From NCBI GenBank assembly GCA_002785065.1, contig PFLI01000186.1:1-8343 (forward strand): a DNA stretch of 8,343 bases, given 5' to 3'. Origin of the DNA: Candidatus Roizmanbacteria bacterium CG_4_10_14_0_8_um_filter_33_9 (lineage in GTDB: Bacteria; Patescibacteriota; Microgenomatia; UBA1406; GWC2-37-13). The position numbers and the translations under genes were made by a program. Positions 1 to 6,264 of the stretch are shown in pieces; position 1 is the first letter of the stretch; every line of letters starts with the position of its first letter. The notes under the pieces were generated by a model, which did not search any database, was not told where the DNA came from, and saw only the letters and a program-made list of their open reading frames with translations.

Positions 1-783
1 TTCCACCGCTTCTTTTATCGATCCATAAAATACTTGATTCCCCTGATCAAGAAGAAGTCCTTTATCACAGTATTTTTCTAGTTGTTCGGGTCCATGGCTT
101 ACCATAACCATGGTGCTACCGCTTTTTCGAAATTCTTCCATACGGGCTAAACATTTCTTTTGAAAATTAGCGTCCCCAACAGCCAATATCTCATCAACAA
201 GTAAAATGTCAGGTGTTTCGGCAACTGCTACAGAAAAGGCAAGACGGGTATACATACCTGAGGAATAGTATTTCACCGGTTGATCCATAAATTCTGCAAG
301 TTCTGAAAATGCAACTATTTGATCATATAGTTTATCCATTTGTTTTTTTCGGATTCCCAATATCGATCCGTTTAAATAAACATTTTCACGGCCTGTTAAT
401 TCAGGATGAAATCCGGCTCCTAGCTCAATAAGGGGGGCAATGCGGCCGTTTACGGTAATTCTTCCATCTGACGGTTTTGTAACACCAGCAATAATTTTAA
501 GCAGTGTCGATTTTCCCGAACCATTTCTTCCTAAAATACCCAGCGACTCTCCCTTTTTTATCTCAATATTGATATGATTGAGTGCATTAAATTTAATAAC
601 GGTTTCTTTCCGACCGATTAATGCCGGCAAAAATTCTTTAAATGTACGCTGCTTTTGCAAACGATACATTTTACATATATTTTCAGCTTTAATAGCGATT
701 GGAGATTGGAGATTAGCGACTAGCGACTCGCGAATGGCGACTGGAGATTGGGAATTAGTGGTTGGTAATTTATTTATTGTCAT
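1..783 (-). CDS. ABC transporter ATP-binding protein, polysaccharide export (Wzt/TagH type), C-terminus off window
   Basis: This is the nucleotide-binding subunit of a polysaccharide ABC exporter, a cytoplasmic protein that would drive transport through the permease at 1323-2123. Read on the minus strand from the ATG at 783-781, 261 codons are open to position 1. Visible motifs are Walker A GRNGSGKST (residues 85-93), the Wzt-typical ELGAGFHPELTGREN segment (120-134), the signature YSSGM (173-177), Walker B ILLVDE (193-198) and the H-loop H230. Any C-terminal carbohydrate-binding domain lies outside the window, so the Wzt versus TagH subtype is open. The start overlaps the TGA of the upstream four-helix-bundle gene (ATGA), with no Shine-Dalgarno sequence and no other ATG, GTG or TTG in frame before the conserved domain. 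An in-frame TGA lies a short way upstream. Residues about 5-31 (with NSQSPVAIRES and NLQSPIAI) are encoded by an intergenic-type repeat, so the native N-terminus was probably replaced. Confidence 0.93.
   Translation of the reverse strand, partial: MTINKLPTTNSQSPVAIRESLVANLQSPIAIKAENICKMYRLQKQRTFKEFLPALIGRKETVIKFNALNHINIEIKKGESLGILGRNGSGKSTLLKIIAGVTKPSDGRITVNGRIAPLIELGAGFHPELTGRENVYLNGSILGIRKKQMDKLYDQIVAFSELAEFMDQPVKYYSSGMYTRLAFSVAVAETPDILLVDEILAVGDANFQKKCLARMEEFRKSGSTMVMVSHGPEQLEKYCDKGLLLDQGNQVFYGSIKEAVE
691..771. repeat. Degenerate GATTGGAGATTAGCGA-type repeat, left arm of an inverted repeat
   Basis: On the plus strand this stretch is built from variants of short words: GAGATTGGAGATT (702-714), TAGCGAC units (about 714-727), GCGAATGGC (730-738), GACTGG (739-744) and AATTAGTGGTTGG (753-765). 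The same words appear reverse-complemented and in mirrored order at 1223-1310, on the other side of the four-helix-bundle gene. The stretch lies inside the ATPase reading frame and supplies its first ~31 residues. The words are too irregular for a CRISPR array or a simple tandem satellite. Confidence 0.75.
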
Positions 784-1142
784 GTTTTGTTTTTTAAACT
801 GGTTATTAATGCGTTTAATTGTTTTCCTAATAATTCATAATGTTGCTGTAAATAATCGCTCTTGTCTTTTTTAAGATATCCTAAATCGGTTGCTAGTATA
901 ATAAAATATACGGTCTCCGCTAAAGACCCACGCGCTTGAAACAAAAACTGTATGAATTCTTTTGTTGATTTTCTTGAATGACCCTCAACAATATTTGCTC
1001 CAACTGATGACGAACTTCTCCTTATTTGTGAAATAATCCCAAATTTTTCCTTATCAGGAAATAAATTAGTAACTTTATATATTTCTAGCGTTAATCTATG
1101 TGCAACCTGCCACACTCTTAGATCTTTAAAACTATGTATCAT
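780..1142 (-). CDS. Four-helix-bundle protein, 23S rRNA intervening-sequence (IVP/S23) family
   Basis: The 120-residue product matches the family of small four-helix-bundle proteins first described from intervening sequences in bacterial 23S rRNA genes and also common as free-standing genes. Family marks are DLRVWQ (residues 7-12), the FPDKEKFG segment (28-35), QIRRSS (39-44), NIVEG (50-54), KSTKEF (58-63) and ARGSLAE (70-76), with a helical C-terminus. Length is normal and nothing is broken. The cellular function of free-standing members is not established; a nucleic-acid-binding role is suspected, partly from the distant relation to the Avd protein of diversity-generating retroelements. No reverse transcriptase is present here. 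The ATG at 1142-1140 precedes the conserved motif by only a few residues and has no clear ribosome-binding site. The TGA overlaps the ATPase start as ATGA, so the ATPase may depend on its translation. Confidence 0.9.
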   Translation of the reverse strand: MIHSFKDLRVWQVAHRLTLEIYKVTNLFPDKEKFGIISQIRRSSSSVGANIVEGHSRKSTKEFIQFLFQARGSLAETVYFIILATDLGYLKKDKSDYLQQHYELLGKQLNALITSLKNKT

Positions 1143-1165
1143 ATTGTTTTATTACTGAGATCTGC

Positions 1166-1185
1166 AATTAGTGGTTAGCGATTAG
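1166..1185. repeat. Short repeat copy, same orientation as the left arm
   Basis: The 20-base string AATTAGTGGTTAGCGATTAG is assembled from the words seen at 691-771 (AATTAGTGGTT and TTAGCGA) in the same orientation. It lies 24 bp upstream of the four-helix-bundle start codon. Confidence 0.6.
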
Positions 1186-1222
1186 TACATTTTTTACTCC
1201 TTTTTCTTTATTCCTTCTCATT

Positions 1223-1310
1223 TCCAACCCCTATTTACTAACCCCAAATTTCCAGTCTCCACTTGCCATTCGCCAGTCTCAAATCTCCAATCTCTAATTT
1301 CTAATCTCTC
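1223..1310. repeat. Degenerate repeat, right arm of the inverted repeat
   Basis: Read on the plus strand, this arm contains CCAACCCCTATTTACT, then CCAGTCTCC (1252-1260), GCCATTCGC (1265-1273), AATCTCCAATCTC (1282-1294) and further TCTAAT/CTAATCTC words. Three of these are reverse complements of words at 739-744, 730-738 and 702-714, in mirrored order. It fills most of the 180-bp gap between the permease stop and the four-helix-bundle start; the rest of that gap holds a short pyrimidine-rich stretch and the hairpin at 1311-1329. Confidence 0.7.
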
Positions 1311-1329
1311 CGTCTAGCTTCGCTAGACG
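1311..1329. terminator. Perfect 8-bp hairpin over the permease stop codon
   Basis: CGTCTAGC-TTC-GCTAGACG is a perfect inverted repeat with a 3-nt loop. On the minus strand its first arm contains the last codon (GTC) and the TAG stop of the permease. There is no T-tract on either side, so it is not a classical intrinsic terminator. It could still end or protect the permease transcript, slow ribosomes at the stop, or be a dispersed palindromic repeat. The structure is certain; the role is not. Confidence 0.45.
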
Positions 1330-2123
1330 TAGTCCGCAAACTCTCCTTCCAACTTTTTAAAAACTAAAAATCCGACAACAAAAACAGATATGGATATTAA
1401 AAAAGCAATACTTAAACTTTGAGTATTAGGGGATGCATTTGAAAGAAGAACTTGACGATACGCATTCACAATAACTGCCATTGGATTTAATGACATAATG
1501 AATCGATACCTTGCTGGAATTACTTCAATTGGGTACATTATCGGTGTAAGATACATCCATATCATAAGAATTAAATTTAAAAGATATTGAATATCACGAT
1601 AAAACAAATTGAATGCAGATACTAAAAGTGCAATTCCTAAAGTAAAAATCATCTGAATAAAAAAAATAAGTGGGAGCCATAAAAAATAAATGGTAACGGG
1701 AATCTTAAAAATAATAAGAAAAATAACTAAAACTATACAAGAATATATAAAATCTACTATCTTTGCAATCACTGTCGCATAAATGAGAATTTCACGTGGA
1801 AAATAAATCTTTGTTATAAGATTACTATTTCCAACTAAAGCATTTGAGGAAGAGGTTAAACTTTGCGTAAATAAATTCCAAGGTAAAAGTGAGACTGAAA
1901 GAAATATAATAAATGGTACACCTAACGAAGGAACGTGTAATATCTTGTCAAAAACAAAACTCATTACTAAAAGTTGAGCAAGAGGATTGATGATAACCCA
2001 TGCGTATCCTAATACTGATTGTTTATACCGCTGTGTTATTTCCCGATTTGCCAAATTCCAAAGTAATTCGCGATATTTCCATAAAAGAATTACGTTAGTT
2101 ACAAGCTTCCTGACTTTCTGCAT
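1323..2123 (-). CDS. ABC-2 type polysaccharide export permease (Wzm type)
   Basis: This is the integral membrane subunit of a polysaccharide or O-antigen ABC exporter, expected to work with the ATPase at 1-783. The 266-residue length is usual for the family. It has the family N-terminal segment around NREITQRYKQSVLGYAW (26-42) leading to INPLAQ (45-50), about six hydrophobic segments (roughly 44-60, 70-86, 112-139, 146-170, 178-200, 237-255), the FYRDIQYLL motif (174-182), YLTPIMYP (191-198) and SLNPM (211-215). It ends in the common KLEGEFADYV form, so it looks complete. The ATG at 2123-2121 sits 6 bases after an extended -10 (TGATAGAAT on the minus strand), which makes leaderless transcription plausible. 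The TAG stop lies in a perfect hairpin. The partner ATPase normally follows directly, but here a four-helix-bundle gene intervenes. Confidence 0.95.
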   Translation of the reverse strand: MQKVRKLVTNVILLWKYRELLWNLANREITQRYKQSVLGYAWVIINPLAQLLVMSFVFDKILHVPSLGVPFIIFLSVSLLPWNLFTQSLTSSSNALVGNSNLITKIYFPREILIYATVIAKIVDFIYSCIVLVIFLIIFKIPVTIYFLWLPLIFFIQMIFTLGIALLVSAFNLFYRDIQYLLNLILMIWMYLTPIMYPIEVIPARYRFIMSLNPMAVIVNAYRQVLLSNASPNTQSLSIAFLISISVFVVGFLVFKKLEGEFADYV

Positions 2124-2129
2124 ATTCTT

Positions 2130-2157
2130 ATTCTATCAAAAACCGACAATGAAACAA
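2130..2157 (-). promoter_or_regulatory. Extended -10 promoter for the permease, apparently leaderless
   Basis: On the minus strand, TGATAGAAT forms an extended -10 (hexamer TAGAAT at 2135-2130, 5 of 6 to consensus). A TTGTTT hexamer (2157-2152) lies 16 bases upstream as a weak -35. Exactly 6 bases separate the -10 from the ATG at 2123, so the predicted transcript would begin at the start codon. No Shine-Dalgarno sequence is present. Confidence 0.5.
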
Positions 2158-2162
2158 TAGAG

Positions 2163-2194
2163 AACCAATTTCCAACCACTAGTCTCTAAGCTCC
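2163..2194. repeat. Third copy of the short-word repeat, upstream of the permease
   Basis: CCAATTTCCAACCACT and CTCTAAGCTCC lie here in the orientation of the right arm. CCAACCACT (2172-2180) is the exact reverse complement of AGTGGTTGG (757-765). It occupies the gap between the divergent permease and methyltransferase-glycosyltransferase promoters, so the repeat family flanks both ends of the permease gene. Confidence 0.55.
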
Positions 2195-2211
2195 ATCACC
2201 CTTTTTATTCT

Positions 2212-2241
2212 TTAAAAGACGCAAAATGAAAATGCTATAAT
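2212..2241 (+). promoter_or_regulatory. Extended -10 promoter for the methyltransferase-glycosyltransferase operon, near-leaderless
   Basis: TGCTATAAT (2233-2241) is a perfect extended -10, with the consensus TATAAT hexamer at 2236-2241. TTAAAA at 2212-2217 is a 4-of-6 match to the -35 box with an 18-base spacer. Only 7 bases separate the -10 from the ATG at 2249, so transcription is expected to start at or within a base of the start codon. It would drive both plus-strand genes to 6264. Confidence 0.65.
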
Positions 2242-2248
2242 AGCTACT

Positions 2249-3883
2249 ATGCATTCGACAAACCCACATTATTGTATAATCCCCGAATACAAACCAAATT
2301 TAAAACCCACGTATTTTCACGACGAAGAAACTAATACTGTCTGGCAGCCGGATGTTTACGAGCTGGCATATACTTTAGCAAAAAGGTCTGGCGCAAAATA
2401 TATTATAGATATCGGATCAGGAAATGGGGAAAAATTGATCAAATTATCTAAGGACTTTCATATTATATGCATTGATCATGGTGCAAATTTAGAAATATTG
2501 AAGAAAAATATTCCTAAAGCTCAATATATTGATATTAACTTAGAAAATGAAAAACCCGTTTTAGATGATGCAATTTTATTAATCTCAGTTGTTATATGTT
2601 CTGATGTTATTGAACATCTTATCAAGCCGGATATATTATTATACTATCTTTCAAAAATTTCTTATAAATCTCACTATTTGCTGCTTTCAACTCCTGACCG
2701 TAATAAACTATATCCTACTTCTGTTGGCCCGCCAATAAATTCAAGCCATGTCAGAGAGTGGACACTTGAAGAACTTGAGGCACTAATAAAAGAAGAGGGA
2801 TTTAATCAATACATGATTGGTCACACGGTTAGTAACAATTTCAACAATAATAAAAACACAATTTTGCTGTTATCTGGTAGACATATCTCAACTAACATCA
2901 AAAAGGATTTAACCATAACTGCCATTGTTACGGTATATAACGAAGAGGATATTGTTGACTACACGATACGCAGTTTGTTAGATCAAGACATTCGTGTTCA
3001 TGCAATAGATAACTGGTCGACAGACAACTCACTCAAAATTCTAAAAAAAATCAAACAGGACTACAAAGATAAAATGGAAATCAGCCAATATCCTGCTCAT
3101 AAGGCATCCAAAACATATGATTGGTACGAACTTCTCCGTTATGTTGAACTTATTGCGTCTAAATCAAATAGCGATTGGATCTTACATCATGATGCTGATG
3201 AAATCCGAGAATCGCCTTGGACAAACACATCACTCAAAAAAGGAATAGAAATCGTCGATATTCTTGGTTACAACGCAATCAATTTTACAGTACTAAACTT
3301 TTACCCGGTAAAGGATGGCTTTTCCTCACACAATAACCCGGAACGTTATTTTGCTTATTTTAATTTTGGATCACATACAAGCGATGCCCAACAAATAAAA
3401 GCGTGGAAAAATCCTCAATCTCAAAACATAGGATTAGCCGAAAACGGCGGTCATAACATACATTTAAATAATAAACGCGTTTTTCCTCTTAATTTTCTTT
3501 TAAAACATTATTCATGGAGATCAGCAAAACAAATTGAAAAAAAATTGCTTATTGATCGACTGGGAAGAATTAATACAAAAGAACGCAAAAGGGGATGGCA
3601 CAGCCACTATAATCTTGTTAGTTATTTGTATATAAAAGAATCGTTTCCTTTTAATAAAAATGTCCTGACTCCTTTCAATTCAACAATTGAATTTTATAGG
3701 GAATATATCGTTGAAAGATTAAGCGGTTCTGGACAAACAATAAATCCGTTTATCCAACCATATATAAATAAAATAGCATCGCTTGAAAATCAGCTGCAGA
3801 CAATTTATTCTGCACGGTTCTTCAAATTATGGCAGTTCTTAAATAGTTTTAAGAAATTGCTTTATAATAAGGATAACTCATGA
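2249..3883 (+). CDS. Fusion of SAM-dependent methyltransferase and GT2-like glycosyltransferase
   Basis: The 544-residue protein joins two enzymes. The N-terminal ~215 residues form a class I SAM methyltransferase with motif I IDIGSGNGEK (53-62), an acidic residue ending the next strand (ICIDHG, 73-78) and the motif DVIEHL (119-124). From about 220 a GT2-like glycosyltransferase begins: ITAIVTVYNEED (223-234), DNWSTDNS (254-261) and a DxD-type site in HHDADEIRE (313-321), followed by KHYSWRS (419-425). The tail SLENQLQTIYSARFFKLWQF (511-530) looks like a short coiled coil plus an amphipathic segment and is echoed in the next gene. It probably transfers and methylates a sugar of the exported glycan; substrates cannot be read from sequence. 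The next gene starts inside its stop codon (ATGA). The chosen ATG agrees with the near-leaderless promoter. Confidence 0.88.
   Translation: MHSTNPHYCIIPEYKPNLKPTYFHDEETNTVWQPDVYELAYTLAKRSGAKYIIDIGSGNGEKLIKLSKDFHIICIDHGANLEILKKNIPKAQYIDINLENEKPVLDDAILLISVVICSDVIEHLIKPDILLYYLSKISYKSHYLLLSTPDRNKLYPTSVGPPINSSHVREWTLEELEALIKEEGFNQYMIGHTVSNNFNNNKNTILLLSGRHISTNIKKDLTITAIVTVYNEEDIVDYTIRSLLDQDIRVHAIDNWSTDNSLKILKKIKQDYKDKMEISQYPAHKASKTYDWYELLRYVELIASKSNSDWILHHDADEIRESPWTNTSLKKGIEIVDILGYNAINFTVLNFYPVKDGFSSHNNPERYFAYFNFGSHTSDAQQIKAWKNPQSQNIGLAENGGHNIHLNNKRVFPLNFLLKHYSWRSAKQIEKKLLIDRLGRINTKERKRGWHSHYNLVSYLYIKESFPFNKNVLTPFNSTIEFYREYIVERLSGSGQTINPFIQPYINKIASLENQLQTIYSARFFKLWQFLNSFKKLLYNKDNS
3869..3873 (+). 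promoter_or_regulatory. Shine-Dalgarno sequence for the GT2-GT61 gene
   Basis: AAGGA lies 6 bases before the ATG at 3880, inside the end of the upstream gene. It is the clearest Shine-Dalgarno sequence in the window and supports this start over the in-frame ATG two codons later. Together with the ATGA overlap it suggests coupled translation. Confidence 0.7.
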
Positions 3884-6264
3884 ATATGAAACCTAAAATA
3901 AGCGTTCTTATACCAACCTATAATAGCAGTGATTTCATTCAAGAAACTATTGATTCTGTTCTGAAACAAACCTTTCAAAATTTTGAAATAATTATTACCG
4001 ATGATGGTTCTACAGACAATACAATTGATCAAATAAAAACAATTAAAGACCCTCGGATAACATTATATAAATTTAACCAAAATAGAGGAATTTCTGCAGC
4101 ATTAAATAACTGCATTGTTAAAAGCCAGGGGGAATATATAGCAACAGTTGGATCTGACGATATTTTCTGTAAATATAAGTTAAGCAAACAAATTGATTAT
4201 CTTGAAAAAAACTCTTCGATTGGAGCTTCGTTTACTCTTGCAGAACTTATTGATGATAAGGGCAAACCGTATCATAATTATAGCCATTTATACGATTCTT
4301 TTATATTTCAAGAAAATAAACAAAGACACGAGTGGCTGCATTTTTTCTTCTCACATACAAATGTACTTTGTGCTTCAAGTTTAGTAATACGAAAAAACTG
4401 CCAAGACGATATCGGATTATATGATGAGAGATTACTTCAAATGCAGGATTTTGACATGTGGATACGGTTATGTATGAAATATGAAATAAATATTTTACAG
4501 GAAACGTTAACAAAATATCGAATTAGACATAATAACGGCAATATAAGCAGCCACACGTTAGAAAATCAAGTTCGACTTAAGTTTGAACATAAAGAAATTT
4601 TGAAGAATTTTTTAAATATATATTCTCGAACTGAATTAAACGCAATTTTTCCGGGAGTGTTCAAAGATACAAACGATGATGTCCGTATACGAACATATCT
4701 AATTGCACGCCAGGCTTTAGCTGTTGAAAGTAATATTCATCAATTATTTGGAATAGAACTACTATATGAACTTTTAAAAGATAAAAATATAAAGGAGCTT
4801 CTCAATAAACAATTTAACTTTACTATAAACAATCTGTATCAGATTGCCGGAAGAAATGATGTTTTTGATCTTTCAAATTTTCATAAAATTACTTCGTCAA
4901 AATTTTTTCAATTATGGCAAATTTTAAAACATACAGAAAAAATTCAAGACTTATCTATTGTTGAACTGCTTAAAAAAATTAAATATGGTTTTTTTATACT
5001 GATAAGCAGTGTATTTAATATGCTAATAAATACTTCTTTTGCTATTCGTCTTTATAAACTTACACCATTAATTTGTTCGTCCGAACAGCGCATTCAACAT
5101 TGGTTTTATGATACATGCATCGACCCGTCTATCCACGATATTCAGTATTATAATTTAAAATCTATTAAACAACATATTAAAGAAAAAGACCTGCCATACC
5201 GCTGCTTATATCCCTCCATAAAACAAAAAGTATATCCTCCTCACTATTATGGTGAAAGTAAAAAAGAACCGATTACCGTGTCTTTACCAGAAATATATGT
5301 ATCAACATTAAAAAATGTTAATATTATTGGAGGTAATAATATTATTTTATCTAACACAACAGCACTACTTGAAGAGATTTCTTATTTCCCGTTTAGTCGT
5401 CTCGATTTAAGATCTCATATTGTTATACAACACTCTCAAAAAAACTTAGTAATTGATTGTATTAAAGATGCTACTATTATTAAAAGAGGGATTATGTTTT
5501 GCGGGACAGCAAGCTATAATTATTATCATTGGTTGATAGAATTTCTTCCGGAATATCATCTTATTGAAAAACTTAAGTTATCAAAGTATCCACTCTTAGT
5601 TGATGAAGAAGTCCTGAATACGCCCCAGCTTAAACAATCATTGGATATTATTAATTCATTAAAATTACCAGTTATTCCAATAAAAAAGAATCATAAGTAC
5701 TTAGTTCAAGAGCTTGTTTACCCTTCACAAATGAGCTGGACAGCAATTAATATACGACCTTATTTAAATCTCAAAAGCACCGATTCATTTACGTCTGTCG
5801 CCGCCCTTCAATACCTTCAAGATAAATTAAATCTCAAAAAAATAACTAGTAAAAAAAGAAAAATATATATTGCACGAAACGGATCACTCAACAGAAGATT
5901 TAACGAAACTGAAATTATAAACCTCCTTCAAAAATACAACTATGAAATAGTCAACCCTGAACTATTAACTTTTTCTGATCAAGTTGAATTATTTTCTCAA
6001 ACAAAAGTAATTGTAGCAGCAAGCGGGGGTGGGTTAACAAACTTGATTTTTACTCCAAAAGGTGCAAAAATAATCTGCCTTATGAATACAAAAGTAGATT
6101 TTTCCAGTTTTTCTAATTTGGCTGAAATTCTTGAAAAAGAAATGATTTTTCTAGAAGGAACAATTGATAAGAAAGATCAAACACCGTACTATTATCAAAA
6201 AGGGTTTCAAGTTAACATACAGAAACTTGAAGAAATATTAAAAAGAATAGAATTGGTTGATTAA
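3880..6264 (+). CDS. Fusion of GT2 glycosyltransferase and GT61/DUF563-type glycosyltransferase
   Basis: The 794-residue protein carries two glycosyltransferase modules. Residues 1-240 are a family 2 enzyme: SVLIPTYNSS (8-17), TDDGSTDN (40-47), the metal-binding GSDD (91-94) and QDFDMW (189-194). A helical stretch follows, with SSKFFQLWQIL (339-349) and a hydrophobic segment (about 368-390) that could be a membrane anchor. Residues about 440-790 resemble the DUF563/GT61 family: NYYHWLIEFLPEY (547-559), ARNGSLNRRFNETEI (665-679), FSDQVELFSQTKVIVAAS (698-715) and GGGLTNLIF (716-724). The usual H-G-A-G-LTN motif reads S-G-G-G-LTN here, so the common histidine is missing. It probably adds two sugars of the same glycan. 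It is coupled to the upstream gene by ATGA, and its end overlaps the convergent aminotransferase by 27 bp. Confidence 0.87.
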   Translation: MNMKPKISVLIPTYNSSDFIQETIDSVLKQTFQNFEIIITDDGSTDNTIDQIKTIKDPRITLYKFNQNRGISAALNNCIVKSQGEYIATVGSDDIFCKYKLSKQIDYLEKNSSIGASFTLAELIDDKGKPYHNYSHLYDSFIFQENKQRHEWLHFFFSHTNVLCASSLVIRKNCQDDIGLYDERLLQMQDFDMWIRLCMKYEINILQETLTKYRIRHNNGNISSHTLENQVRLKFEHKEILKNFLNIYSRTELNAIFPGVFKDTNDDVRIRTYLIARQALAVESNIHQLFGIELLYELLKDKNIKELLNKQFNFTINNLYQIAGRNDVFDLSNFHKITSSKFFQLWQILKHTEKIQDLSIVELLKKIKYGFFILISSVFNMLINTSFAIRLYKLTPLICSSEQRIQHWFYDTCIDPSIHDIQYYNLKSIKQHIKEKDLPYRCLYPSIKQKVYPPHYYGESKKEPITVSLPEIYVSTLKNVNIIGGNNIILSNTTALLEEISYFPFSRLDLRSHIVIQHSQKNLVIDCIKDATIIKRGIMFCGTASYNYYHWLIEFLPEYHLIEKLKLSKYPLLVDEEVLNTPQLKQSLDIINSLKLPVIPIKKNHKYLVQELVYPSQMSWTAINIRPYLNLKSTDSFTSVAALQYLQDKLNLKKITSKKRKIYIARNGSLNRRFNETEIINLLQKYNYEIVNPELLTFSDQVELFSQTKVIVAASGGGLTNLIFTPKGAKIICLMNTKVDFSSFSNLAEILEKEMIFLEGTIDKKDQTPYYYQKGFQVNIQKLEEILKRIELVD

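Larger units (their letters stand above)
691..1310. mobile_element. Putative inserted unit: four-helix-bundle gene between imperfect inverted repeats
   Basis: The four-helix-bundle gene sits between repeat arms that match in mirrored order: GAGATTGGAGATT, GCGAATGGC, GACTGG and AGTGGTTGG-like words on the left, and their complements on the right. The unit separates the permease and ATPase genes of one exporter, which are normally adjacent. This layout suggests an inserted or repeat-associated element. No transposase, recombinase or target-site duplication was found, so mobility is inferred, and the outer limits are approximate. The alternative is a region where the repeat family merely accumulated around a resident small gene. 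Confidence 0.4.

Noticed and set aside
691..771. Possible CRISPR array or tandem satellite
   Set aside because: The words vary in length and order, no constant repeat alternates with unique spacers, and no cas-like gene is present.
578..874. 98-codon open frame on the plus strand
   Set aside because: It lies antisense to the ATPase N-terminus and four-helix-bundle end, and part of it is translated repeat (ATSDSRMATGDWE-like). No family resemblance and no ribosome-binding site.
780..1142. Possible genuine 23S rRNA intervening sequence
   Set aside because: No rRNA sequence flanks the gene; it sits between two exporter genes.
780..1310. Possible diversity-generating retroelement, since the four-helix-bundle family is distantly related to Avd
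   Set aside because: No reverse transcriptase and no template/variable repeat pair with adenine-specific differences is visible in the window.
4193..4513. Short open frames on both strands inside the GT2 region
   Set aside because: Both are shadows of the 794-codon glycosyltransferase gene, low in complexity and without ribosome-binding sites.
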